A stretch of DNA of 64,000 nt, from assembly GCF_004366815.1 (NCBI RefSeq), contig NZ_SORI01000005.1, positions 62,001-126,000 of the forward strand, given 5' to 3'. Source of the DNA: Aminivibrio pyruvatiphilus (GTDB taxonomy: Bacteria > Synergistota > Synergistia > Synergistales > Aminobacteriaceae). The notes beneath the pieces were generated by a model. That model made no database searches. It was not told the DNA's origin and saw nothing but the letters and a program-made list of their open reading frames with translations. Shown here one piece after another: positions 14,687 through 23,153 of the stretch. The translations under genes and the position numbers were made by a program. The first letter of the stretch is position 1. The number at the start of each line of letters is the position of its first letter.

Positions 14687-16102
14687 ATGACCATGCCGGG
14701 AATCCGGAGGATATTTGCCCTTGCTGTTGCGGTTTTTCTGATGTCGCAGTGTGCTCCTCTTCAGTCGGAGGGGGCTGTGCGGTGTGTGACCCAGAACGGC
14801 GCCGGAACGAAGCACGGAGGCGATTGGGACAACGCCATGGGAGAGAGCGAGTTCGTCCAGACTTTGGCGCTCCCTCATCCTGCCCTGACTGAATACTGGA
14901 TCGCCAAGGGGACGTACCGGCCCACCGCGGATCCGAACAACAGGGATGCCACGTTCATCCTGAAGAACGGGGTGGCCCTGTACGGCGGCTTCGCAGGAAA
15001 CGAGAACCTGAGGAAGGAGCGGGACTGGAACGCCAACCCCACCATTCTTTCCGGGGAGATCCAGGCTGGCATCAACAGCTATCACGTGGTGTTCGCCGAG
15101 ATGGGCACGGACGGGACGGCCGTCATGGACGGCTTTGTGATTACGGGAGGCAACGCCGACGGAGGAGCCCTCCAGGATACCCACGGAGGCGGGATGATCA
15201 ATTTCGGCGACCCCAGGATCGCCAACTGCACCTTCCTGGGGAACCGGGCCCGGCTGGGGGGAGGGCTGTTCAACCAGGGCAGCGCTTCCGTTGTGACGGG
15301 ATGCACCTTTCTTCAGAACACGGCCACGGAAGACGGCGGCGGCATGTACAACACCGCCGGAAATCTTTCCATAGCAGGATGTACCTTTTTCGGCAACGTG
15401 GCCTATTCCCTGGGCGGAGGAATGAAGAACCGGGGGAGCAATCCCGTAGTGGAGTCCTCCACGTTCAGGCAGAACATGGCCCACTTCGGGGGCGGCGGCA
15501 TGAGCAACGAGGAGTGCGGCGCCGTGACGGTGAACTGCACATTCTACAACAACCGGGCGGGAGTGATCGGCGGGGGAATGCACTCCCGGGACGGTTCTCC
15601 CCGGCTGACAAACTGCACCTTCTACAAAAACACGTCGGACCTCGTCGGCGGGGACCTCGGCAACCTCGGGACGAGCAGCCCCAAAATAAAGAACACCATC
15701 TTCTGGGGCGCCTCCATCGGGGTCATCCACAATCACCCCACGGCATCGCCCGTGCTCTCTTTCTGCGTCGTGCAGGGAGGGTATGCCGGAGGAACCTCCA
15801 TCATAACGGCGGACCCGAAGCTTGCCGACCTTGCCGACAACGGGGGCCGGACCTTCACCTGCGCCCTTCTCGCCGGCAGTTCGGCCATAGACGCAGGCAC
15901 CTCCGATGGCGCTCCAGCCCAGGACCAGCGGGGAACGGCCCGCCCCCAGGGGTCGGGAGTCGACATCGGGGCCTACGAATCCTCCTTTTCGGCCCCCCCG
16001 GCACCTCTTTCGTCCTCGGGGGGCGGATGCTCGGCTGCCGGGGGCTCCATGCCGCTCGGCCTTCTGCTGTTGCTGCCGCTCCTGCTTCTGAGACGTCCAT
16101 AG
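14687..16102 (+). CDS. Exported parallel beta-helix protein with Synergist-CTERM sorting signal
   Basis: 471 residues from the ATG at 14687, preceded by AGAGGTG; the frame is open to 14618 without a ribosome site. There is a signal peptide (ALAVAVFLM), then a pectate-lyase-like repeat region: GGG-N-CTF-NR units recur about every 20-25 residues (CTFLGNRA, CTFLQNTA, CTFFGNVA, STFRQNMA, CTFYNNRA, CTFYKNTS). The C-terminus is SSGGGCS, a hydrophobic run and RRP, the Synergist-CTERM layout, which suggests processing and surface attachment at the Cys. The repeat fold suggests polysaccharide or adhesin binding, but no catalytic residues are identifiable. Confidence 0.85.
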   Translation: MTMPGIRRIFALAVAVFLMSQCAPLQSEGAVRCVTQNGAGTKHGGDWDNAMGESEFVQTLALPHPALTEYWIAKGTYRPTADPNNRDATFILKNGVALYGGFAGNENLRKERDWNANPTILSGEIQAGINSYHVVFAEMGTDGTAVMDGFVITGGNADGGALQDTHGGGMINFGDPRIANCTFLGNRARLGGGLFNQGSASVVTGCTFLQNTATEDGGGMYNTAGNLSIAGCTFFGNVAYSLGGGMKNRGSNPVVESSTFRQNMAHFGGGGMSNEECGAVTVNCTFYNNRAGVIGGGMHSRDGSPRLTNCTFYKNTSDLVGGDLGNLGTSSPKIKNTIFWGASIGVIHNHPTASPVLSFCVVQGGYAGGTSIITADPKLADLADNGGRTFTCALLAGSSAIDAGTSDGAPAQDQRGTARPQGSGVDIGAYESSFSAPPAPLSSSGGGCSAAGGSMPLGLLLLLPLLLLRRP

Positions 16103-16137
16103 GCTGAAAGGGAAGATGACGGTTTCTCATGAAAATT

Positions 16138-16168
16138 GAGAGGAAGGTGCGGGCACCTTCCTCTTTTA
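16138..16168 (+). terminator. Intrinsic (likely bidirectional) terminator
   Basis: GAGAGGAAGGTG pairs with CACCTTCCTCTT around a short CGGG loop, followed by TTTT. It lies between the beta-helix gene and the convergent LysM gene and can serve both strands. Confidence 0.75.
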
Positions 16169-16215
16169 TATGCAGTATTTTCTCTGTCTGGTTGCGTTGT
16201 TCTGCTCTCCTTCGG

Positions 16216-17208
16216 TTACGGCTCTGTAGAAGTCCCCAGGAAGGGTGCCGGATCCACCGTTTTTCCCTTCCGGAGAAGGTGGAACGTCAGCCCCGGCCCG
16301 GTTCCCTCTCCCACCAGCCCGATCTTCGTCTCCGCTGTCACGGACTGCCCCGGTTTCACGTAGGAGACCCCCAGGCCGCCGCAGAAAGTGGCAAAGTCGC
16401 CGCCGTGGCGGATGAAAACGGCGTTTCCGTACTCCTTCATCCAGCCGCTGTGGAGGACTGTCCCCGGGGCCGGGGCATAGACCGGTGTTCCTGCCGGTGC
16501 CGGTTCGAAAAGCCCCGTCCCGCGGACGGTTCTGCTCGCCGCAGTCCCGGCGCGGAGGGGCCAGCGGGGGTGGAAGGCGGTTCCTTTGGCCGCGGAAGGA
16601 GGGGACTCCTTCTGTTCCGCTGCCCCGGATTTCTCCGCTCCGGCTTTCGCCTGCGGAAGGACCAGCACGTCCCCGGGCCGGATGACGGATCCCTCCCTCA
16701 GGCCGTTGGCTTCCATCAGATCTGCAAGGGAAATGCCCCCGTTTTTCGCGATACGGAAAAGAGTGTCCCCTGCCCTGACAGTATATCTTCCTCCTCCTGA
16801 TTCTTCTCCGGCTTTTACCGGGACTTCGGCCGTATTTCCTTCCGTGGGGGGAGGAGCGGTGCTCCCGGTTTGCTGTTCCCCGGAAGGGGGAGGCGCCAGA
16901 GGCTCGAGGTATTCCCCGCCCTCCCGGGGTTTGGGCCAGGCGCCGAGCCCTCTCCGCTTCGCCTCGTAAAGGGTTGAAAGCACGTGCTCCGTCGATCCGG
17001 GAATAAGCATGACCGTTCCGGGGGGAGGCAGTTTCTCACCTCCGGCCAGCCCGTTGGCCGAGGCGATGTCCCCCGGCGCGGCGCCGTACCGGCCTGCGAT
17101 GGCTGCAAGGGTGTCCCCGTCCGCCACCCTGTGGACGGAAAAGGGCTGGTCGGCGCTCCCTGCCCCGGAAGCGGACAGCAGAATCAGGACGAGAAGAAGG
17201 AGTTTCAT
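16216..17208 (-). CDS. Exported protein with two LysM domains and a degenerate M23 (LytM-like) domain
   Basis: 330 residues from the ATG at 17208, which follows CGGAGGATACGGC. Order: signal peptide (LLLLVLILLSASGAGSA), first LysM (HRVADGDTLAAIAGRYG), a Pro/Gly-rich linker, second LysM (YTVRAGDTLFRIAKNGG), linker, and an M23-like beta domain (GTPVYAPAPGTV, GWMKEYGNAVFIRHGG). The zinc-binding HxxxD that should precede GTPVYA is replaced by GTGLFEP, and the late HxH reads TFHLLRKG. So the fold is kept but catalysis is doubtful, as in EnvC-like activators. It probably binds peptidoglycan and may activate an amidase or serve division or envelope maintenance. Confidence 0.8.
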   Translation of the reverse strand: MKLLLLVLILLSASGAGSADQPFSVHRVADGDTLAAIAGRYGAAPGDIASANGLAGGEKLPPPGTVMLIPGSTEHVLSTLYEAKRRGLGAWPKPREGGEYLEPLAPPPSGEQQTGSTAPPPTEGNTAEVPVKAGEESGGGRYTVRAGDTLFRIAKNGGISLADLMEANGLREGSVIRPGDVLVLPQAKAGAEKSGAAEQKESPPSAAKGTAFHPRWPLRAGTAASRTVRGTGLFEPAPAGTPVYAPAPGTVLHSGWMKEYGNAVFIRHGGDFATFCGGLGVSYVKPGQSVTAETKIGLVGEGTGPGLTFHLLRKGKTVDPAPFLGTSTEP

Positions 17209-17235
17209 GCCGTATCCTCCGTTGTGTTTTTCCAC

Positions 17236-17269
17236 ATTATAGCTTCCCGGGAGAGGTTACGGTTATAAT
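17236..17269. promoter_or_regulatory. Divergent -10 elements between the LysM and ferritin-like genes
   Basis: A TATAAT on the minus strand (17241-17236) faces the LysM gene and a TATAAT on the plus strand (17264-17269) faces the ferritin/asr operon. Neither has a clear -35. They are 22 bases apart, so the two promoters would compete or share a regulator. Confidence 0.4.
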
Positions 17270-17342
17270 GTTCCGAACGGATCATCTGTAATCCTGGTCA
17301 CCCGGCCATGGAAGAACAAGGGGAACGAAAGGGGAGAATGAC

Positions 17343-17825
17343 ATGAGCACTGCGCTTTCTGCGGCTGACGTATTCAGTGCGGCCATCCTTCTGGAGGAGA
17401 AGGGGGCCCGGTTCTATTCCGAAGCGGCCGCCAGGTTTTCGGGAGAAGGCAAAAAACTGCTCTCGGGTCTGGCGTCCATGGAAAAGGTTCATGCCGGGCG
17501 TTTCCGGAAAATCATGGACACTCTGCCCTCCGCCGACCCCGGAGAGATGACGGAGGAAAGGGACGCCTATCTCAGCATGCTGACCGGTGACCGCATTTTC
17601 ACCCCGGAATCGGAGATGGAGATGCGGGACACCTACGGCGACATTCTCGAAAAGGCCATCACCGTGGAAAAAAACTCCGTCTTTTTCTACACGGCGGTAA
17701 AGGATACCCTGGCGCAGAAAATGGACGGTGCGGCGGTGGACCTCCTGATCAGGGAGGAGATAGGGCATTTCCAGTCCCTCACCGACGCCCTCCAGAGGTG
17801 GCGGGAGCGGAAGGGAGAGGCCTAG
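17343..17825 (+). CDS. Ferritin-like / rubrerythrin-family di-iron protein
   Basis: 160 residues of four-helix bundle. Two ligand-bearing halves are visible: LLEEKGARFY with MEKVHAGRF (E and ExxH), and ITVEKNSVFFY with REEIGHFQSL (E and EExxH). This is the pattern of the erythrin or ferritin-like superfamily. There is no C-terminal rubredoxin CxxC domain, so it is not a full rubrerythrin. Such proteins act in peroxide reduction or iron handling in anaerobes. It sits three bases before asrA and is probably co-transcribed, so a role in protecting the sulfite reductase or supplying iron is possible. Confidence 0.75.
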   Translation: MSTALSAADVFSAAILLEEKGARFYSEAAARFSGEGKKLLSGLASMEKVHAGRFRKIMDTLPSADPGEMTEERDAYLSMLTGDRIFTPESEMEMRDTYGDILEKAITVEKNSVFFYTAVKDTLAQKMDGAAVDLLIREEIGHFQSLTDALQRWRERKGEA

Positions 17826-17828
17826 CCC

Positions 17829-18851
17829 GTGGCGTCCTTCTCCTTTTCCCGGGAGGGCTTCTCCTCCGTACTTGAAGCTCTCGGCGGGAGGTATGCTCTC
17901 TGGGGACCGAAGCGGCTGAAGGGGAAGGGGCGGTTCTTCGGCACCGACCTGGTGACCTGCGCCCCCCTCGAATCCTTCGACAGTCTGGAGCTCGGGGAGA
18001 AAAGCTCCGTGTCGCCGAAAGACATCGTTTTCCCACCGGACGAGACCCTTTTTTACTTCACCGGCGACCGGTTCTCCGAGCCGCCCCTTGAGGATGAACG
18101 GGAGACCATTGTCTTCCTCCGTCCCTGCGACATCAACGGATTCCGGCGCCTCGACGCCATGTTTCTCGAGAACGGCGGCACCGCTGACCCGTATTACCGC
18201 CGCAGGAGGGAGAAGCTCCACTTTTTTATGATCGAGTGCCGGGAATCCTTCGAAAACTGCTTCTGCGTCTCCATGGGAAGCAACGTAACGGATAATTATG
18301 CCGCGGCCTTCAGGTTCGGGGAGGACTCCGTGGAGGTGGAGGTGAAGGATCCGAAGTTCACGGAATTCTTTGCCCCGGGAAACCCGTCTTCCTTTGCCCC
18401 GGAGTTCGTGAAGGAGAACATGAAAAGGGTGACCGTTCCCGCCGTGGAGGAGATGCCGCCGGAATTGTTCGTCTCCCCTCTCTGGGACGAGTACGACAGC
18501 CGGTGCATCGCCTGCGGCCGGTGCAACACCTCCTGCGTCACCTGCACCTGCTTCTCTTCCCTCGACCTGTTCTACTCCGACAGCCGCTCCTGCGGCGAGC
18601 GCCGGCGGGTCTGGGACGGATGCCACCTGGACGGATTCACCGACATGGCGGGGGGCCATTCCTTCCGGAAGAAGAAGGGGGAGCGCATGCGGTTCAAGAC
18701 GTTCCACAAGATCTACGATTTCCGGAAGCGTTTCGGCTACGACATGTGCGTGGGGTGCGGCCGGTGCGACGACGTCTGCCCCGAGTACATCTCCTTTTCC
18801 GAGTGCATCAACCGGGTGTCGGAAGCCCTGAAGGGAGGAGAGGTTCAATGA
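17829..18851 (+). CDS. asrA: Anaerobic sulfite reductase subunit A (4Fe-4S electron carrier)
   Basis: 340 residues from a GTG four bases after the previous stop. The AsrA family hands electrons to the siroheme subunit. The N-terminal two thirds is the AsrA/hydrogenase-beta-like fold (FLRPCDINGFRRLDAMF, FYVS-type core). Two [4Fe-4S] motifs follow: CIACGRCNTSCVTCTC and CVGCGRCDDVCPEY. The stop overlaps the ATG of asrB (ATGA). Length and motif order match characterised Salmonella-type AsrA. Confidence 0.92.
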   Translation: MASFSFSREGFSSVLEALGGRYALWGPKRLKGKGRFFGTDLVTCAPLESFDSLELGEKSSVSPKDIVFPPDETLFYFTGDRFSEPPLEDERETIVFLRPCDINGFRRLDAMFLENGGTADPYYRRRREKLHFFMIECRESFENCFCVSMGSNVTDNYAAAFRFGEDSVEVEVKDPKFTEFFAPGNPSSFAPEFVKENMKRVTVPAVEEMPPELFVSPLWDEYDSRCIACGRCNTSCVTCTCFSSLDLFYSDSRSCGERRRVWDGCHLDGFTDMAGGHSFRKKKGERMRFKTFHKIYDFRKRFGYDMCVGCGRCDDVCPEYISFSECINRVSEALKGGEVQ

Positions 18852-19642
18852 AAGAGAATCCCTACCGGCCCTTCCCGGCGAAGATCACTTCCCTCACCCC
18901 CGAGACGGACCTCGAGTTCACCCTTACGGTGGAAGCCGCGGCGGAGATGACGCCGGGCCAGTTCTTCCAGGTTTCCCTGCCGAAGATCGGTGAAGCTCCT
19001 CTCTCCATCAGCGCCTTTGGCCCCGACTGGATCCAGTTCACCGTCCGGGCCGTGGGCCGCCTGACGAACTCCCTGCAGGATCTGCGGAAGGGAGAGAATC
19101 TCTTCATCCGGGGACCCTACGGAGTAGGGTTCCCGCTGGACGTGCTGCAGGATTCCAACCTCGTCATCGTGGCGGGAGGCTCCGGTACGGCCCCTGTCCG
19201 CCCCCTCATCCGGAAGGCCCTGGACGGTGATCTCCCCCTCCGCTCTCTCCGGGTGATCGCCGGATTCAAAAACCGGGAGAGCATCCTCTTTTCCGGAGAG
19301 GTGGAGGAGTGGCGGAAGCGGGGCGACGTGCTCGTCACCATCGACAAACCCCAGGAGGGATGGGACGGTCCCGTGGGGCTGGTCACTGAGCACATCCGGA
19401 AGCTGGCCCTTCCCGACCCCCGGGACGTGCAGTTCGTGGTGGTGGGCCCCCCCGTGATGATGAAGTTTGCCGCGGCGGAGGTCCGCCTCCTGGGTGTTCC
19501 GGAGGAGAACATCTGGGTCTCCTTCGAGCGGCTCATGTCCTGCGGCCTCGGCAAGTGCGGCCACTGCAAGATCGACTCCGCCTACATCTGCCTGGACGGC
19601 CCGGTGCTCAACTTTACGAAGGCCTCCCGGCTCATCGACTGA
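18848..19642 (+). CDS. asrB: Anaerobic sulfite reductase subunit B (FAD/NADH, 2Fe-2S)
   Basis: 264 residues of the ferredoxin-NADP reductase/DHOD electron-transfer family. An FAD-binding barrel (PGQFFQVSLP, PLSISAFG) is followed by a nucleotide fold (VIVAGGSGTAPVRPLI) and a C-terminal [2Fe-2S] site, CGLGKCGHC then YIC. It takes electrons from NADH and feeds AsrA/AsrC. Starts at the ATGA overlap with asrA. Confidence 0.92.
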   Translation: MKENPYRPFPAKITSLTPETDLEFTLTVEAAAEMTPGQFFQVSLPKIGEAPLSISAFGPDWIQFTVRAVGRLTNSLQDLRKGENLFIRGPYGVGFPLDVLQDSNLVIVAGGSGTAPVRPLIRKALDGDLPLRSLRVIAGFKNRESILFSGEVEEWRKRGDVLVTIDKPQEGWDGPVGLVTEHIRKLALPDPRDVQFVVVGPPVMMKFAAAEVRLLGVPEENIWVSFERLMSCGLGKCGHCKIDSAYICLDGPVLNFTKASRLID

Positions 19643-19654
19643 GAGGTGAACTTC

Positions 19655-20659
19655 ATGTCCCTCGACCTCAACCGGAAAAAAGTGACGAAGAACGCCTTCC
19701 GCATCACGAAAATGCGGAATTCCACCGCTGTCCGGATCCGTGTTCCCGGAGGGCATCTCGGTGCCGAAGATATGCGGATCATCGCGGGCATCGCAGAGAA
19801 ATTCGGCGACGGCAGTCTCCACATCACCATACGGCAGGGCTTCGAGATCCCCAACATTCCCTTCGAACGCATGCCCGAGGTGAACGCCGCCCTCGTTCCC
19901 CTCATCGAGCGGCTGGAGCTGCCCCACGGGGTGAAGATAGAGAACCCCGGGTCCGGCTACCCGGCGGCGGGGATGCGGAACATCTCCGCCTGCGTGGGGG
20001 CGTGGTTCTGCCCCTTCGCCAACGGGGACACCACGGCCCTCGCCGGGAAGCTGGAGGCGCTGGTCTACCCCAACGATTTCCACACGAAGATCGCCGTCAC
20101 GGGGTGCCCCAACGACTGTATCAAGGCCCACATGCAGGATTTCGGCATCATCACCATCTGCCGGCCCGAGTACGACTACGGCCGGTGCATCGGGTGCGAG
20201 GCGTGCGTGAAGGCCTGCACCCAGAAGGTCACCGGAGCCTTGAAGATGAAGGACGGCAAGGTGGTGAAGGACGACCGGCGGTGCATCGGCTGCGGCGAGT
20301 GCGTCCTCGCCTGCCCCACCGGCGCGTGGACCCGGAGCCCCGGGAGCCTCTACCGGCTGCTTATCATGGGCCGCACCGGAAAGAAGAACCCGAGGCTCGC
20401 CATGCCCTTCCTGGACCGGGTGACCGAAGACGTGGTCCTCAAGGTGATCCGGAACACCCTGGACTACGTCGACAGGCATATCCTCCGGAGCCTCGTGAAG
20501 GAGCACATCGGCTACATCGTGGACCGCACCGGGTACCCGGTGTTCCGTGACGCGGTGCTTGAAGGGGTGACCCTCAACCCCGAGGCGAGGATCGCGAAGA
20601 CCATGAGCTGGCCGGGGTACCACACCCTTGACGACGGAAACCTCAAAGAAATCGAATAA
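19655..20659 (+). CDS. asrC: Anaerobic sulfite reductase subunit C (siroheme subunit)
   Basis: 334 residues. Reduces sulfite to sulfide. The siroheme/[4Fe-4S] cysteines are CVGAWFC and TGCPNDC (C-x5-C and C-x3-C), as in the nitrite/sulfite reductase family. Two ferredoxin motifs follow: CIGCEACVKAC and CIGCGECVLACP. The ATG at 19655 has GAGAGGTG six bases upstream; a GTG nine bases earlier is also in frame but overlaps that ribosome site. No siroheme or sulfate-activation genes are nearby, so sulfite or organosulfonate-derived sulfite is the likely substrate. Confidence 0.93.
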   Translation: MSLDLNRKKVTKNAFRITKMRNSTAVRIRVPGGHLGAEDMRIIAGIAEKFGDGSLHITIRQGFEIPNIPFERMPEVNAALVPLIERLELPHGVKIENPGSGYPAAGMRNISACVGAWFCPFANGDTTALAGKLEALVYPNDFHTKIAVTGCPNDCIKAHMQDFGIITICRPEYDYGRCIGCEACVKACTQKVTGALKMKDGKVVKDDRRCIGCGECVLACPTGAWTRSPGSLYRLLIMGRTGKKNPRLAMPFLDRVTEDVVLKVIRNTLDYVDRHILRSLVKEHIGYIVDRTGYPVFRDAVLEGVTLNPEARIAKTMSWPGYHTLDDGNLKEIE

Positions 20660-20685
20660 TATCCGCTGCGGAAAGAGATGATTCC

Positions 20686-21423
20686 ATGTTCGAAGCGCCC
20701 TATTCCATCCCCTACGCCGGCATAGGCCCCGACGGCCGCATGAAGCTCCCGGTGCTGCTCGACATCCTCCAGGACATGGCGGACCGGGACGCCCACCGCA
20801 TGGCCATGACCGTGTCGGATTTGCTCCCGAAGGGAGTGAGCTGGGTCCTGCGGAGGTACCGGGTCACCATGGAACGGTACCCGGAGTATGAAAGCACCCT
20901 TACGGTGAAGACCTGGCACGAACCCAGGAGGAATCTCCATTCCCTCCGGGCCTTTTCGGTGACCGATGAAAATGGACCGGTAGCCTCGGCGGAAACGAGC
21001 TGGATCCTCATCGACCTGGAGCGGGGGCGGCCTCTTCGGCTTGACCGCCACGCCACCCCCCGCTATGTGGAGGAGAGCCGCCCGGTGACGGCGGAATTTC
21101 CGGATCTGCCTTCTCCGGACAACTGGGAGGACGAGCGCCCCTTTTCCGTCCGCCGGTGGGATCTGGACCGGAACAACCACGTGAACAACGCGGTCTACTT
21201 TTCCTGGGCCGCCGAGGCGGTGCCCGAGGAGACCGCAAAAGACTGTTCCCTTGTTCGTGTTGACGCCGAATACCTCCGCCCCACGGAGGGGCGTGGGGAT
21301 ATCCGGGTCCGGACGGCCCGGCATGCCGCCCCGGGAGCGGAAAGGGTGTACGTTCATTCCATCGTCGGGCCCGACGGTGACGAGAAGGCCCGGTTCATTA
21401 CGTGCTGGAAACGAAGGATGTGA
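20686..21423 (+). CDS. Acyl-ACP thioesterase family protein (double hotdog)
   Basis: 245 residues. It hydrolyses acyl-ACP to release fatty acids. The N-terminal hotdog contains DMADRDAHRMAM and RYRVTMERYPEYE. The C-terminal hotdog has RWDLDRNNHVNNAVYFSW, the D-NHVNN-Y-W motif with the catalytic Asn/His of FatA/FatB-type enzymes. It is 26 bases downstream of asrC with GGAAAGAG before the ATG, so it is probably read from the same transcript, a metabolic link that is not obvious. Chain-length preference cannot be read from sequence. Confidence 0.82.
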   Translation: MFEAPYSIPYAGIGPDGRMKLPVLLDILQDMADRDAHRMAMTVSDLLPKGVSWVLRRYRVTMERYPEYESTLTVKTWHEPRRNLHSLRAFSVTDENGPVASAETSWILIDLERGRPLRLDRHATPRYVEESRPVTAEFPDLPSPDNWEDERPFSVRRWDLDRNNHVNNAVYFSWAAEAVPEETAKDCSLVRVDAEYLRPTEGRGDIRVRTARHAAPGAERVYVHSIVGPDGDEKARFITCWKRRM

Positions 21424-21447
21424 TCTACTGCACGAAGGCCCCGGCAA

Positions 21448-21811
21448 TGTCATCCTGAGGGCTGTCTCACCGCCCGAAGGATCCGGGGTGGCTTTAAGGG
21501 GGGCTTGTCATTCTGAGCCCTGGTTTTTTAGGGCAAAGAATCTGGTCTTTAACTCTGGTTGAACCAACCTCGGGATCCTTCCTCGCTGCGCTCCTCAGGA
21601 TGACAAACAAAAGCGGTCATCCTGAGCTCGTGTTTTTGGCCGAAGTATCCGGGCTGAGAGCCCTTCAAAAGCAACACCAGGTCCTTCGCGTTGCTCAGGA
21701 CGACAACCGGGATTGTCATCCTGAGGGCTGTCTCACCGCCCGAAGGATCTGCTCGTTGATCCTGAGTGGGGCAAACCCGAGATCCTTCCTCGCTGCGCTC
21801 CTCAGGATGAC
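21448..21811. repeat. Cluster of dispersed TCATCCTGAG...GAAGGATC repeats
   Basis: A non-coding gap built from short related units. Two exact 36-base copies lie at 21448-21483 and 21714-21749 (start TGTCATCCTGAG, end GAAGGATC). Two near-identical inverted units lie at 21574-21604 and 21781-21811 (start GATCCTTCCTCGC, end CAGGATGAC). Each forward unit and the inverted one after it share complementary ends, so the block is a tandem pair of imperfect inverted-repeat elements. At least four more diverged units fill the space (about 21506-21545, 21617-21652, 21660-21705, 21758-21772). Small open frames crossing it are by-products. The remaining 21812-22140 shows no gene. Confidence 0.8.
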
Positions 21812-22140
21812 GGAGAACCGGGTCCCTCGCTGCAACTCAGGGTAACACAATAAACGCCCCCAAGCGCTATCCCGTGGTGTTCGCCAAAAACCTTCCCCTC
21901 GGCCTAAACATGGCTGAAAAACCGATAAAGTGTACACAAAAATAACTAAAAACTATCGCTTGGCATAACCGATCCCTATTTTACACCCGTTCCTGTTTCT
22001 GATAGTTTAGCCTGAACAGATACGGAGCAGGTGCGAAACCCGAGAACTAAAAAGGCATCCTGCTGCATTTGCTTTTTTTTAGGCGCTTGTGCCGGGAACG
22101 GCAGAGCGAGAGGTTCCAGGTATGAAAGGGGGAGTATGTA

Positions 22141-23115
22141 GTGAGAAAGTTCCAGCGGATATGTGTGTTGTTTGCAGTCTTTGCAGTTCTTTTCGCAGGT
22201 CTTGCGGTGAGCCCCTCCATGGCTGCCGGCGGGGATACATTCCCGAACAGGCCAGTCACTTTGGTCATTCCTTACGGTTTGGGCTCGGGCGACCATGAAG
22301 CCAGGACGTTCGGCCGGATAATGGAGAAACACCTCGGCGAGACCATGGTCCCCTCCAATCACGAGGGCGGCAGCGGCGCAATCGGCATCAGCTTTCTCCT
22401 GGCCCAGCCCGCCGACGGATACGCCGTCTCCTTCATGTCGGCGACCATCGCCTTCGGAATGGCCTCGGGGAACCTCAAGTTCGCCGCCACGGACATTCAG
22501 CCCCTCGGCACCTTCAACGCCGACTATCTCTGCTTTGCCGTGGAGAAGGACAGCCCATTCAAGACACTGGACGACATGGTGAAATTCGCCAAAGAGAAGC
22601 CCGGCTACATGAATGTGGGAGGAACCAACGTCAACGGTGCCCATCACGTCTTCGCCAACCTCTTCTTCAAGGACGCGGACATAAAGGCCCAGTACATTCC
22701 CTACAACGGATCGAACCAGACCCTCGTCGCCCTCCTCGGCAAAAACCTCGACGTGATGGTCACGTCGCCCTCAACGATCCGGCAGCACGTGGCCGTAGGC
22801 GACATCCGCATTCTTGCCGTCAGCACTTCCGCACGAGTGAAAGAATTCCCCGAGGTGCCGACGTGTAAAGAGCTCGGCTACGAGGCCATCGACGACTTCC
22901 TCAACTTCAGGGGATATTTCGTCAAACCGGGAACGCCCGAGGACGTGCTCAAGGTCCTTGACGAGGCGTTCAAGAAAGCCTACCACGATCCCGAATACCA
23001 GGCGTTCATCGAGAAGGAGCAGCTTGTTCCCTTCTACAAGGGCCGTCCTGAAGTAGGAGAGTACTTCAACAAGTTCGTGGCCCAGGCGGAGGAGCTCATC
23101 AAGGGAGGAAAATAA
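22141..23115 (+). CDS. tctC: TTT-family (TctC/Bug) periplasmic solute-binding protein, operon 1
   Basis: 324 residues from GTG with AAAGGGGGAG six bases upstream. Signal peptide (FAVFAVLFAGLAV, cleavage near SMAA). Bug/TctC marks are FPNRPVTLVIPYG, GGSGAIGISFLLAQPADGY and YNGSNQTLVALLGKNLDVM. It captures a carboxylate outside the membrane and hands it to TctAB. The usual GGxxD-type loop reads GLGSGDHEAR. First gene of a five-gene cluster. The ligand is unknown, but co-encoded catabolic enzymes suggest an aromatic- or dicarboxylate-derived acid. Confidence 0.87.
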   Translation: MRKFQRICVLFAVFAVLFAGLAVSPSMAAGGDTFPNRPVTLVIPYGLGSGDHEARTFGRIMEKHLGETMVPSNHEGGSGAIGISFLLAQPADGYAVSFMSATIAFGMASGNLKFAATDIQPLGTFNADYLCFAVEKDSPFKTLDDMVKFAKEKPGYMNVGGTNVNGAHHVFANLFFKDADIKAQYIPYNGSNQTLVALLGKNLDVMVTSPSTIRQHVAVGDIRILAVSTSARVKEFPEVPTCKELGYEAIDDFLNFRGYFVKPGTPEDVLKVLDEAFKKAYHDPEYQAFIEKEQLVPFYKGRPEVGEYFNKFVAQAEELIKGGK

Positions 23116-23153
23116 GTTTTCCGGCATCGGCAGAAGAAGCACGGAGGCCCTGA

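Noticed and set aside
21251-21845. Small open frames across the repeat cluster
   Set aside because: They follow repeat units rather than any coding pattern; no ribosome site or homology-like composition.
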